A DNA stretch of 9,509 nucleotides from an uncultured Roseburia sp. (GTDB lineage: Bacteria > Bacillota > Clostridia > Lachnospirales > Lachnospiraceae): positions 1 through 9,509 of the forward strand of contig CAJLGN010000028.1 of NCBI GenBank assembly GCA_905206195.1, read 5' to 3'. Positions 1-7,289 of this stretch are shown here, piece by piece. The position numbers and the translations under genes were made by a program. Under the pieces are notes generated by a model that searched no databases, had not been told where the DNA came from, and saw only the letters and a list, made by a program, of their open reading frames with translations. The first letter of the stretch is position 1. The number at the start of each line of letters is the position of its first letter.

Positions 1-539
1 TCATAGATGTATCCACAAATGGTACAGCGCCACACAATCTTCCCATCTGTCTTCGGCTTTTCCGGCGCCGGTTTGATGTGCGACTGATAGTAAGTATAGG
101 TGGTGGATGGCACCTCCGACAGTACCTCCATATCCTCGACTGAAGCGATAAACATCGTATGGCTTCCCAGGTCAATCATCTGCTCCACAGTTGCACTGAT
201 GTATCCGTTTGTCCCCTCAATCACATAAAAAATGCCGTTTGCACTGCGCTTGCAGGCATCGTATCCCGCAAACTTATCCACTGTTCTTCCAGATTGGAAT
301 CCGAACCTTTTAAAAATCTCAAAATTTGCTGCTTCGCTTAAAATAGAGATATTGAATCTGCCCGAGTCTCGAACCAGGTCATGTGTGAAGTTCGCTTTGT
401 TGACTGTCACACTGATTCTATTCGGCGTATCCGTGACCTGCCCCGCCGTATTAATGATACAGCCACTGTCCCTGCCATCCGCGCGCGCCGTCAGGACAAA
501 AAGCCCGTAAGTCAATTTAAACATTGTTTTTTGATCCAT
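1..539 (-). CDS. hrb: High-molecular-weight rubredoxin (flavin reductase-rubredoxin fusion), 3' end outside window
   Basis: The frame is open from ATG at 539 to the left edge, giving 179 visible residues and no stop, so the gene is partial. Residues 1-145 look like an FMN-binding split-barrel flavin reductase of the flavoredoxin type (YGLFVLTAR at 11-19, NKANFTHD at 47-54, RFGFQSGR at 78-85). After a Pro/Lys-rich linker (about 155-168) a rubredoxin domain begins with WRCTICGYIY (170-179), which supplies the first Cys pair, C172 and C175; the second pair would lie beyond the edge. This arrangement is that of Hrb, which in acetogens such as Moorella passes electrons from NADH to the flavodiiron protein FprA. 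Here it probably feeds rubrerythrin, encoded 29 bp upstream. A GGGGGA ribosome-binding site (548-552) supports the start. It is likely the third gene of the perR-rbr-hrb operon. The family call is strong; the electron partner is inferred. Confidence 0.88.
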   Translation of the reverse strand, partial: MDQKTMFKLTYGLFVLTARADGRDSGCIINTAGQVTDTPNRISVTVNKANFTHDLVRDSGRFNISILSEAANFEIFKRFGFQSGRTVDKFAGYDACKRSANGIFYVIEGTNGYISATVEQMIDLGSHTMFIASVEDMEVLSEVPSTTYTYYQSHIKPAPEKPKTDGKIVWRCTICGYIY

Positions 540-568
540 TTTAACATCCCCCAATTTTGCTGTCATAT

Positions 569-1105
569 TTAGTAATTCTCAGCGTGGATCTCAAAGTAAC
601 TCTGCGGATGCGCGCAGGTCGGGCAAACCTCCGGCGCCTGCATCCCAACTACAATATGTCCACAGTTCCGGCATTCCCATACCTTAACTTCACTCTTTGC
701 AAAGACTTCTGCCAATTCAACATTCTTCAAAAGAGCCCGATAACGCTCCTCATGGTGCTTTTCAATTGCGGCCACAAGGCGGAATTTTGCCGCCAACTCC
801 TGGAATCCCTCCTCCTCTGCAGTCTTCGCAAAGCCGTCATACATATCTGTCCACTCGTAATTCTCTCCCTCCGCCGCAGAGATGAGATTTGCCGCTGTGT
901 CTCCAATGCCATTCAGCTCCTTAAACCAGAGCTTTGCATGCTCCTTCTCGTTATCAGCCGTCTTGAGAAACAGGGCTGCGATCTGCTCGTAACCGTCTTT
1001 CTTCGCTCTGGAAGCAAAATATGTGTACTTATTTCTCGCCTCCGACTCCCCTGCAAAAGCAGCCTTCAAGTTCTTTTCTGTCTGTGTTCCTGCATACTTA
1101 CTCAT
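569..1105 (-). CDS. rbr: Rubrerythrin (peroxide reductase)
   Basis: A 178-residue protein of normal rubrerythrin length. The N-terminal ferritin-like four-helix domain (about 1-140) shows the diiron ligand pattern: E20 in [13 protein letters not shown]53 and H56 in the first ExxH, Glu residues around 97-99, then E115 and H118 in the second ExxH. The C-terminal rubredoxin-like domain (143-178) has a Cys4 iron site, C145-x2-C148 and C161-x2-C164, and ends in the typical PQSYFEIH. Rubrerythrins reduce hydrogen peroxide to water in the cytoplasm of anaerobes, with electrons arriving through rubredoxin-type carriers. The start ATG overlaps the 3' end of the perR-like gene by 8 bp and has a strong GGAGG site just upstream (about 1113-1118), which shows translational coupling. 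The hrb gene starts 29 bp downstream and is a plausible electron donor. No residue of the metal sites looks lost. Confidence 0.97.
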   Translation of the reverse strand: MSKYAGTQTEKNLKAAFAGESEARNKYTYFASRAKKDGYEQIAALFLKTADNEKEHAKLWFKELNGIGDTAANLISAAEGENYEWTDMYDGFAKTAEEEGFQELAAKFRLVAAIEKHHEERYRALLKNVELAEVFAKSEVKVWECRNCGHIVVGMQAPEVCPTCAHPQSYFEIHAENY

Positions 1106-1526
1106 TGATCTCTCCTCCTATTTTTCCTTTTATTTTCTTTTCTTCGCTACAGTCCGGGCAAATCCCCTCCAACAAAAGCGTATAATCTAAAAGTCTAAAC
1201 CCCACTTCCGTCTCACGCGCTTTCTCGAGAAGCTGTGGCATGTAGGGGAACAAGGCATCAAAAAGTCTGCCGCAGTTGACGCATTTGATATGGTAATGCT
1301 CCTTCTTCCTCACCTCAAAATAATCTGCCCGCCCCGATGCATCAATCCGCATGATTTTTCCCTGCCCCTCTAGTTTCTTTAGATTCCTGTAGACAGTCGC
1401 CTTTGAAATGGACGGATGTAATGCATGGATTTTTTCATAAATCATATCGGCAGTGGCATGCCCCTGTAGCTTCAAAACTTCCTGGAAAACAATTTCCTGC
1501 TGCAAAGTCTGTCTGTGCCCATCCAT
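1098..1526 (-). CDS. perR: Fur-family transcriptional regulator, probably peroxide sensor PerR
   Basis: A 142-residue Fur-family protein. The N-terminal winged helix spans about 1-75, with recognition helix [18 protein letters not shown] at 41-58. The C-terminal dimerisation domain has [14 protein letters not shown] at 77-90 and a second Cys pair, C123-x2-C126. C82/C85 and C123/C126 form the structural zinc site. Aligned by eye with Bacillus subtilis PerR, the regulatory-metal ligands are H23 (H37), E71 (D85), H77 (H91), H79 (H93) and D90 (D104). Asp at the last position is PerR-like rather than Fur-like, whereas Glu at the D85 position is a deviation. Linkage to rubrerythrin and Hrb supports peroxide sensing. 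The start ATG follows an AAGGAG site at 1533-1538 with a 6-nt spacer. The gene leads the operon and is probably autorepressed through the palindrome over its promoter. Family certain; PerR rather than Fur likely. Confidence 0.87.
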   Translation of the reverse strand: MDGHRQTLQQEIVFQEVLKLQGHATADMIYEKIHALHPSISKATVYRNLKKLEGQGKIMRIDASGRADYFEVRKKEHYHIKCVNCGRLFDALFPYMPQLLEKARETEVGFRLLDYTLLLEGICPDCSEEKKIKGKIGGEINE

Positions 1527-1552
1527 AGCTCTCTCCTTATCTAGCTATTAGT

Positions 1553-1576
1553 ATTATATATCAATTGATATATAAT
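1553..1576. promoter_or_regulatory. Perfect 24-bp palindrome, likely PerR/Fur-family operator
   Basis: The arms ATTATATATCAA (1553-1564) and TTGATATATAAT (1565-1576) are exact reverse complements with no spacer. The palindrome covers the whole -10 box, the 17-bp spacer and the last base of the -35 box of the perR promoter, so a bound dimer would block RNA polymerase. It is not a plain match to the Bacillus PerR box (TTATAATNATTATAA) or the classical Fur box, so assigning it to the adjacent regulator rests on position and symmetry. Confidence 0.75.
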
Positions 1577-1581
1577 GTCAA
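1553..1581 (-). promoter_or_regulatory. Consensus sigma-A promoter of the perR-rbr-hrb operon
   Basis: Reading the minus strand, TTGACA (1581-1576) is followed by a 17-bp spacer and TATAAT (1558-1553): six of six matches in both boxes at ideal spacing. Transcription would begin near 1546, giving a leader of about 20 nt that contains the AAGGAG site before ATG at 1526. A promoter this strong suggests high expression unless the overlapping palindrome is occupied. Confidence 0.9.
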
Positions 1582-1643
1582 TAATTTTCAATAAAACATT
1601 CTCCAATACAATCTATGCCACACTTTGGTACCTGCTCCAAGGC

Positions 1644-2981
1644 TTACAAGCGGCAGGCCATCCTCCATTTTCCACTGAAATAACGCCAAACAAAACAGAT
1701 CACACGAAAAATCCAGTCCAATATCATTGCGATCCATACACCAATTGCCATCATTCCCATGTTCACTCCAATGATGTAGCTAAAGCCAATTCGAAAGACA
1801 ACCATCGAAAAAATGGAGACAATCATCGTGTATCTCACGTCATTGCAAGCCCGCAGCATATTAGGCAGAACAAAGGATGCTGACCAAAGAAAGATTCCTA
1901 TCCCGTTGTGAATCATGACGAGGATATAGGCCAGCCGCGTTGTCTTCTCTCCCAGACCATAGAAAGAGAGAATCCAAGGAAGGGACAACAAAATGATACT
2001 GTTGACGATCGCTGTAAAAAAGTAGGCCAATCCCAACAATTTTTTTGTGTAATAGCGCACTTGCCCCTCATCTCTGGCCCCCACGCAGCGCCCAATCACA
2101 GAGATCATGGCGAGGCTCACCCCCTGCCCTACGATGCAGCCCAGTGTATCGAGGCTGTTGGCTACACCGTTCGCCGCGATCTGCACCGTGCCAAATCCCG
2201 CAATGATACTGACTACCAATACACGTCCGAGCTGGAAAATGCCGTTCTCGATACCGCTTGGGATTCCGATAAAGAGAATTCTCTTCACCACATCCCACTC
2301 AAAGCGAAAGCGCCCCCTCGGCAGATAAATCATATTTTGGGGACTGCCAAGCAACACATAGAGCACTGTCCCCGCCACGCCGCGGGATATGAGGGATGGA
2401 ATTGCAACGCCTGCCACCCCCATATGCAACCCGTAGATACAGACCGCATTCCCCGCAACATTGATGATGTTCATAAGTATTGACACCCGCAGTGTAATCT
2501 GTGCATTTCCCATGGATCGGAACAACGCCGCACACGAATTGTACACCGCCAGCAAAGGAAAGGAGAATGTCGATATAAGCAGATAAATGATCGCGTTCTC
2601 CATGACTGCATCCTCCATCCCGCCGAAAAATAGCTGCAAAATCTGACGGTGAAACAAAACCACCAAGGCACTGATCACTATCGTGACGATTCCCGCTGTA
2701 TAGATGAGCTGCTTTGCAGAACTGCAAGCCTCATCTTTTTTTCCAGCTCCAATATACTGTGAGGTCACCACAGCTCCTCCGGTCGAGAGTGCTGCGAGCA
2801 CGCTGATAATCAAATTAATAAACATATCGACCAGCGAGACACCAGAGACAGCTGCCTCCCCAACCGATGAGATCATCATTGTGTCTGCCATCCCCACAGT
2901 GATTGCCAGCGCCTGCTCCAAAATCAACGGTATAATAAGCTTCCTCAAATCCTGTTTTGTAAATAACATTTTATTCTTCAT
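1644..2981 (-). CDS. MATE-family efflux transporter (multidrug/Na+ antiporter)
   Basis: A 445-residue, very hydrophobic membrane protein of normal MATE length, expected to have 12 transmembrane helices in two pseudo-symmetric halves. First-half signatures are PLILEQALAITVGMADTMMI (18-37), SQYIGAGKKDEA (74-85) and FRSMGNAQ (154-161). The second half repeats the pattern with VGQGVSLAMISVIGRCVGAR (284-303), followed by a cationic YYTKK (310-314). MATE proteins of Clostridia export organic cations or drugs using Na+ or H+ gradients; the substrate cannot be told from sequence. The chosen start at 2981 has AGGA seven bases upstream; a second in-frame ATG at 2969 (MLFTKQD) is equally family-like. 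The gene starts 14 bp after the T run of the etfA-distal inverted repeat, so it needs readthrough or a promoter inside that repeat. No link to butyrate metabolism or peroxide defence is evident. Confidence 0.93.
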   Translation of the reverse strand: MKNKMLFTKQDLRKLIIPLILEQALAITVGMADTMMISSVGEAAVSGVSLVDMFINLIISVLAALSTGGAVVTSQYIGAGKKDEACSSAKQLIYTAGIVTIVISALVVLFHRQILQLFFGGMEDAVMENAIIYLLISTFSFPLLAVYNSCAALFRSMGNAQITLRVSILMNIINVAGNAVCIYGLHMGVAGVAIPSLISRGVAGTVLYVLLGSPQNMIYLPRGRFRFEWDVVKRILFIGIPSGIENGIFQLGRVLVVSIIAGFGTVQIAANGVANSLDTLGCIVGQGVSLAMISVIGRCVGARDEGQVRYYTKKLLGLAYFFTAIVNSIILLSLPWILSFYGLGEKTTRLAYILVMIHNGIGIFLWSASFVLPNMLRACNDVRYTMIVSIFSMVVFRIGFSYIIGVNMGMMAIGVWIAMILDWIFRVICFVWRYFSGKWRMACRL

Positions 2982-2994
2982 CCTTCAATCCTAT

Positions 2995-3143
2995 AAAAAC
3001 GAGGCTGCCGCAAAATGCAACTTTCACCCTCAACTCTGCCCGGTTTCAACAAGAAGTGCCTCGAAGTAAGCTTAGCCTCTGCTAATTCTTGTTGAAACCG
3101 AACATAAATTGCGGGTTGATTCAGCATTTTGCGACAGCCCTCG
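2995..3143 (-). terminator. Nested inverted-repeat element ending in a T run; likely terminator of the butyrate cluster
   Basis: Outer arms at 3000-3018 and 3124-3143 pair over about 19 bp with one bulge. Their single A/C mismatch becomes a G-U pair in minus-strand RNA, so the fold is best in the etfA transcript. Inner arms CGGTTTCAACAAGAA (3041-3055) and TTCTTGTTGAAACCG (3086-3100) are a perfect 15-bp pair with a 30-nt loop. In the minus-strand RNA the outer stem is followed at once by GUUUUUAU (3000-2993), as in an intrinsic terminator. It begins 22 bp after the etfA stop. The large, branched form is unusual for a terminator, and a small mobile repeat (MITE-like) remains possible. Confidence 0.6.
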
Positions 3144-3164
3144 CCCGATTTCCAGCTTATTCTT

Positions 3165-4205
3165 TTATTTGCCCAACTCTGTCTTCAATGCCGCTGTCAG
3201 TGCCGGAACGATCTTATTCAGATCACCAACCAGACCAAAATCAGCAACATCAAAGATCGGAGCATCCTCATCCTTATTGATGGCAACGATGAGATCAGAC
3301 TCTTCCATACCAGCAACATGCTGGATCGCACCGGAGATACCGATCGCAAAGTAGATCTGCGGACGAACAGTCTTACCGGTCTGTCCTACCTGTAAGTCTA
3401 CCGGAAGCCATCCATTCTCCACCACTGCACGCGAGCAGCTCACCGTACCACCGAGCACCTCCGCCAGATCCTCAAGAAGCTTGAAGCTCTCTTTAGAGCC
3501 AACTCCGCGTCCACCAGATACCAGAATCTGAGCATCCATAATATTTGCAGTATTTTTAACCGCTTTCACAATGTTCAAAATCTCAACATAACGGTTGTTC
3601 GGTGTGAATCCAGGATCAACCTCTACCACATTTGCTTTTGCACCTATGATCGGAGCAATCTTCTGCATAACACCCGCGCGCACCGTAGCAATCTGCGGGC
3701 GGTGATCCGGACAGGCGATTGTAGCGATGGTGTTGCCGCCGAATGCCGGACGTGTCATCAACAGCTGATTGTGCAACTGTTCCTGTCCCGGTGCAGCCTT
3801 CAGCGGGTAGTCGCCAATTTCAAGTACCGTACAGTCAGCTGTAAGACCAGTTTTTACACGAGCGGAAACGGTGGGTGCAAGGTCACGACCGATTGCCGTT
3901 GCGCCAACCAACACGATTTCTGGCTTGTATTCGTTGATCACAGTTGCCAGAGCATGCGCATACGGCTCTGTTCTGTACTCCTTCAACTCCGGATTGTCAA
4001 CAACGATTACTCTGTCAGCGCCGTACTCAGCCAGTTGATCTGCAAGACCTTTGATTCCGGAACCGATCAGCACTGCGGTCACTTCTGTATTTAAGTCATT
4101 TGCCAGGTCTTTTCCCTTTCCAAGTAACTCGAATGCAACACCGTCTAATGTGTTATCAACCTGCTGTGCAAAGACCATTACCCCTTTAAATTCTTCTAAA
4201 CCCAT
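3165..4205 (-). CDS. etfA: Electron transfer flavoprotein, alpha subunit
   Basis: The product has about 346 residues from the preferred ATG at 4205. An in-frame GTG at 4217 adds MVNK and has AAGGA three bases upstream; the ATG is chosen because clostridial EtfA proteins begin close to the conserved FKGVMVFAQQ segment. Positions below are counted from the GTG. The N-terminal alpha/beta domain covers roughly 10-200. The C-terminal FAD domain has SGGRGVGS (234-241), VGQTGKTVRP (277-286), AIGISGAIQHVAGM (291-304) and INKDEDAPIFDVADFGLVGD (313-332), the standard FAD-binding signature of EtfA. EtfA pairs with EtfB to form the heterodimer that, with butyryl-CoA dehydrogenase, couples crotonyl-CoA reduction by NADH to ferredoxin reduction in Clostridia. 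It lies 27 bp after etfB and is the last gene of the cluster. No damaged motif is visible. Confidence 0.96.
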   Translation of the reverse strand: MGLEEFKGVMVFAQQVDNTLDGVAFELLGKGKDLANDLNTEVTAVLIGSGIKGLADQLAEYGADRVIVVDNPELKEYRTEPYAHALATVINEYKPEIVLVGATAIGRDLAPTVSARVKTGLTADCTVLEIGDYPLKAAPGQEQLHNQLLMTRPAFGGNTIATIACPDHRPQIATVRAGVMQKIAPIIGAKANVVEVDPGFTPNNRYVEILNIVKAVKNTANIMDAQILVSGGRGVGSKESFKLLEDLAEVLGGTVSCSRAVVENGWLPVDLQVGQTGKTVRPQIYFAIGISGAIQHVAGMEESDLIVAINKDEDAPIFDVADFGLVGDLNKIVPALTAALKTELGK

Positions 4206-4232
4206 TTTATTCACCACTTTTCCTTATTTTTA

Positions 4233-5015
4233 TTAGATAACGTGTTTCTCTTTGAATTTACCGATTAAGTAAGCAACCGCTTCGTCTGCCTCGAGAACAA
4301 CCTTCTCTCCAGCACCCTTGCGGACTTTGTCAGACGCCTTTGCAATCTTGGTCGGCGATCCCTTCAAACCAAGGTCAGAATCATCCACATCCTTAAGATC
4401 TGCTCTGCCCCATACTGTCACTTCTTTCTCAAATGCATCAAAAATTCCGCCCGGTGTCATGTAACGCGGTTCATTCAGCTCTGAAAGCGCTGTGACCAGA
4501 CACGGCATCTTCACCTTCAACTCATGATATCTGTCCTCATACTGGCGCTGAACAATGACGGAATCTCCGTCAATCTTGATATCCTGTGTATAAGAAATCA
4601 CCGGAAGCTGCAGATGCTCTGCAATCTGCGGTCCAACCTGCGCGGTATCCCCGTCGATGGCCTGACGCCCTGCGATGATCAGGTCATAATCAAGGTTTCT
4701 GAGCGCACCCGCAATGGTGACTGAAGTCGCCCAGGTATCTGCTCCACCCAGCACTCTGTCTGTGATGAGAATTCCCTTGTCAGCTCCCATCGCCATAGCC
4801 TCACGAAGAATCTCATCCGCTTTCGGAAGACCCATGGTAATCGCTGTAACCTCCGCTCCGCACTGTTCCTTTATTCTAAGCGCCGCCTCAAGGCCTGCCT
4901 TGTCATCCGGGTTCATGATGGAAAGCATCGCGCTTCTGTCTAATGTACCGTCCGGGTTAAATTTAACGCCGCCTTTGGTATCAGGCACCTGTTTCATACA
5001 TACAACTATCTTCAC
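4233..5015 (-). CDS. etfB: Electron transfer flavoprotein, beta subunit
   Basis: A 260-residue protein of usual EtfB length. The start is GTG at 5015, supported by AAGGAG (5026-5031) and by the family N-terminus MKIVVCMKQVPDT. The central motif AGRQAIDGDTAQVGPQIAE (115-133) is the EtfB nucleotide/flavin-binding signature, and ELNEPRYMTPGGIFDA (179-194) is the recognition-loop region that contacts the dehydrogenase in ETF families. In the electron-bifurcating Bcd-Etf complex this subunit binds NADH and the bifurcating flavin. Bifurcation here is inferred from the anaerobic butyrate context and close similarity to clostridial EtfB rather than from one diagnostic residue. It lies 35 bp after bcd and 27 bp before etfA, the usual order bcd-etfB-etfA. 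Confidence 0.96.
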   Translation of the reverse strand: MKIVVCMKQVPDTKGGVKFNPDGTLDRSAMLSIMNPDDKAGLEAALRIKEQCGAEVTAITMGLPKADEILREAMAMGADKGILITDRVLGGADTWATSVTIAGALRNLDYDLIIAGRQAIDGDTAQVGPQIAEHLQLPVISYTQDIKIDGDSVIVQRQYEDRYHELKVKMPCLVTALSELNEPRYMTPGGIFDAFEKEVTVWGRADLKDVDDSDLGLKGSPTKIAKASDKVRKGAGEKVVLEADEAVAYLIGKFKEKHVI

Positions 5016-5050
5016 GGTATTGTCACTCCTTATAATTTTATTTTTATCGA

Positions 5051-6204
5051 CTACTTAAGTAAAGATCCTGCGATAACCATTCTCTGAACTTCGCTTGTTC
5101 CCTCGTAAATCTCTGTGATCTTCGCGTCACGCATCATGCGCTCCACATCGTACTCTCTGATGTATCCGTATCCGCCAAACAGCTGAACAACCTCAGTGGT
5201 GACAGCCATCGCCGTCTCTGCCGCGAACAATTTCGCCTTTGCAGCCTCAACAGAATAAGATCTCTGTGTAGCCTTTGCCACAGCCGCTTTGTATACCAAA
5301 AGCTGTGCGGCTTCCACTCTTGTTGCCATGTCAGCCAGCTTGAACTGTGTATTCTGCTGCTGCGCGATACTGCGTCCGAACTGCTTTCTCTCCTTGGTGT
5401 AAGCGATCACTCTCTCCAGCGCCCCCTCTGCGATGCCGAGAGCCTGCGCTGCGATACCGATACGTCCGCCGTCCAGCGTATGCATTGCGATGTGGAATCC
5501 TTTTCCCTGCTGTCCAAGCAGATTGTCTTTCGGAATCCGGCAATCCTCGAAGATCAGCTCGTAGGTAGCTGAACCCCGGATACCCATCTTCTTCTCCTTT
5601 GCTCCAAAGGAGAAGCCCGGAGCTTCCTTATCCACGATAAATGCGGAGAAGTTCTTTTTCTTTCTACCCCTCTTATCCTCCGTCACGCCGGTGACCGCGA
5701 TCACGATGTAGACGTCTGCGATCTTACCGTTTGTGATAAAACATTTGGAACCATTGAGCACCCACTCTTCACCGTCCAGCACAGCCTTAGTCTGACATCC
5801 CTGCGCATCTGTACCGGCCCCGGCTCAGTCAGACCAAACGCGCCCAGCTTCTCACCTCTAGCGAGCGGAACGACATATTTCTTCTTCTGCTCCTCCGTGC
5901 CGTAAGTCATAATCGGATCGATGCAAAGGGAGGTGTGTGCGGACACGATAACACCTGTAGTCGCGCAAACCTTTGACAATTCCTCCACGCACATCACATA
6001 TGTAAGAGGATCACATCCCTGTCCGCCGTACTCCTTCGGCACCGGGATTCCCATAAATCCTAATTTCTGCATCTTCTCGACGGTTTCCGCCGGGAACGCT
6101 TCTGTCTCGTCCACTTCCTGCGCCAAAGGTTTTACTTCATTTTCAGCGAATTCTCTGAACAGAGAGCGCGCCATTTCATGCTTTTTATCTAAAGAGAAAT
6201 CCAT
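5051..6204 (-). pseudogene. bcd: Butyryl-CoA dehydrogenase, interrupted by a one-base deletion
   Basis: Two overlapping frames together make one acyl-CoA dehydrogenase. Frame one starts at ATG 6204 (purine-rich site AAGGAAGG upstream) and encodes the N-terminal and middle domains to GAFGLTEPG (121-129), then turns into unrelated sequence and stops at 5701. The second frame resumes exactly with AGTDAQGCQTKAV and runs to a TAG at 5051. Adding one base in the CCCC run at 5818-5821 (GGGG on the coding strand) restores a 384-residue protein, the usual Bcd length. Conserved features include LTEPGAGTDA (split by the break), FITNG, the flavin-region RKQFG, LFGGYGYIREY, and the catalytic Glu in IYEGT (E368 of the restored protein). 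Bcd reduces crotonyl-CoA to butyryl-CoA with EtfAB. Both halves are otherwise intact, so a sequencing or assembly error is more likely than old decay; a real recent mutation would remove activity from this copy. Confidence 0.93.
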
Positions 6205-6303
6205 GATTCTTCTTCCTTCCTTTTTTCCTAAATTTGTTTTGCATTTCTATCGCGGATTGACTCGAGATGTATCCCATCTCCCGTGCGTGTTGCACCTTCA
6301 CGA

Positions 6304-7143
6304 CTATTTGCTGTAATCGTAGAATCCTTTTCCTGTCTTGCGGCCCAGCTTGCCTGCACGCACCATTTTCTTGAGAAGCGGATGCGGGCGGTACTTCGGA
6401 TCGCCTGTCTCATCGTACAGTACATTCATGATTGCAAGGCAGATATCAAGACCAACCAGATCGCCCAGCTCCAACGGCCCCATCGGATGGTTCGCTCCCA
6501 GCTTCATCGCTGTGTCGATGCCCTCTACGGAAGCAACGCCGTCCGCATAAATGCCAACGCCCTCATTGATCATCGGAATCAGGATTCTGTTTACGACAAA
6601 ACCTGCCGCCTCGTTCACCTCCACCGGAGTCTTTCCGATCTCTTTGGAGATTGCAACGATCTTATCCTTTATCTCATCCGGCGTATTCTCTCCCTGAATA
6701 ACTTCAATCAGCTTCATCACAGGTGCCGGGTTAAAGAAGTGCATACCGATCACCGGTCTGTCAAGCCCTGCACCGATCTCTGTGATGGAGAGTGAGGAGG
6801 TGTTTGTTGCGAATACACAAGTGGATGGAACGATCTCCTGAAGCTCCTTGAAAGTCTGCTTCTTAACGTCCATAACCTCGAGAGCTGCCTCGATTACCAG
6901 GTCTGCATCCTTACAGATATCTTTCACGCCAGTTGTAATCTTAGCAAGAATCGCATCCGCGTCAGCCTGTGCCATCTTTCCTTTCTCCACTCTCTTTGCA
7001 AAACCTTTTGCGATTCTGCTCTTGCCATTGGCAGCGAACTCCTCATTGATGTCACATAAGTAGACCTCATAGCCTTCCGTCTGCGCAAATGCCTGTGCGA
7101 TTCCTGCGCCCATGGTTCCAGCTCCGATAACTCCAACTTTCAT
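6304..7143 (-). CDS. hbd: 3-Hydroxybutyryl-CoA dehydrogenase
   Basis: A 279-residue protein, close to the roughly 282 of clostridial Hbd. The Rossmann NAD-binding motif is [19 protein letters not shown] (3-21), with acidic D31 at the end of the second strand, which favours NAD(H) over NADP(H). The substrate domain has NTSSLSITE (114-122), [18 protein letters not shown] (132-149) with catalytic His135, [13 protein letters not shown] (182-194) with the active-site Asn, [16 protein letters not shown] (218-233), and a C-terminal [14 protein letters not shown]. It interconverts acetoacetyl-CoA and (S)-3-hydroxybutyryl-CoA, reoxidising NADH. A strong AGGAGG site seven bases upstream fixes the ATG at 7143. 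It lies 146 bp downstream of thl, across a region with two hairpins and a TATAAT, and 99 bp upstream of bcd. In many clusters crt is a neighbour; none is here. Confidence 0.97.
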   Translation of the reverse strand: MKVGVIGAGTMGAGIAQAFAQTEGYEVYLCDINEEFAANGKSRIAKGFAKRVEKGKMAQADADAILAKITTGVKDICKDADLVIEAALEVMDVKKQTFKELQEIVPSTCVFATNTSSLSITEIGAGLDRPVIGMHFFNPAPVMKLIEVIQGENTPDEIKDKIVAISKEIGKTPVEVNEAAGFVVNRILIPMINEGVGIYADGVASVEGIDTAMKLGANHPMGPLELGDLVGLDICLAIMNVLYDETGDPKYRPHPLLKKMVRAGKLGRKTGKGFYDYSK

Positions 7144-7163
7144 GTCAGTTCCTCCTAAAAATT

Positions 7164-7195
7164 ATTATATTGTGAAAGCGAACATCCAGCTTTCA
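7164..7195 (-). promoter_or_regulatory. Possible internal promoter element and small inverted repeat before hbd
   Basis: On the minus strand TATAAT (7169-7164) is a perfect -10 box 20 bp before the hbd start codon, but no good -35 lies 16-18 bp upstream and there is no extended TG. Directly upstream is a 7-bp inverted repeat, TGAAAGC / GCTTTCA (7173-7179 and 7189-7195), with a 9-nt loop. It may be an internal promoter with an operator, or simply AT-rich leader sequence. Confidence 0.3.
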
Positions 7196-7228
7196 GATTC
7201 CGCCTTCCTAATACACACCAATATTTAC

Positions 7229-7271
7229 CAAATGAACAGATTGCCATGCATACAGGCAATCTGTTCATTTG
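7229..7271. repeat. Perfect 17-bp stem, 9-nt loop hairpin between thl and hbd
   Basis: CAAATGAACAGATTGCC (7229-7245) and GGCAATCTGTTCATTTG (7255-7271) are exact reverse complements around a 9-base loop. In the cluster transcript the hairpin begins 18 nt after the thl stop codon and is not followed by a U run, so it does not look like a standard terminator. Known roles for such intergenic hairpins include protecting the upstream message from 3' exonucleases, acting as a processing site, or partial attenuation that gives more thiolase than downstream enzymes. Confidence 0.8.
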
Positions 7272-7289
7272 ACATACCTGCGCTTTTGA

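Noticed and set aside
557..1108. Plus-strand open frame of 183 codons opposite rubrerythrin
   Set aside because: The minus strand encodes an unmistakable rubrerythrin with all metal ligands; the plus-strand product resembles nothing known.
1571..1576. Plus-strand TATAAT in the perR palindrome as a divergent promoter
   Set aside because: It exists only because the palindrome is symmetric; the sequence 17 bp upstream (TTAGTA) is a poor -35 and no plus-strand gene follows.
1908..2483. Plus-strand open frame of 191 codons inside the MATE gene
   Set aside because: Antisense shadow of a clear membrane transporter; its product is hydrophilic with no recognisable motif.
5811..5830. Programmed -1 ribosomal frameshift in bcd
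   Set aside because: The four Gs would allow a Gly-tRNA to slip back one base, but there is no X XXY YYZ heptamer and no obvious stimulatory structure, and Bcd genes are not known to use recoding. A base-call error or mutation is simpler.
6264..6280. 6-bp inverted repeat GAGATG-N5-CATCTC between hbd and bcd
   Set aside because: Short stem, no T run on either strand and no overlap with a promoter; likely chance in a 99-bp gap.
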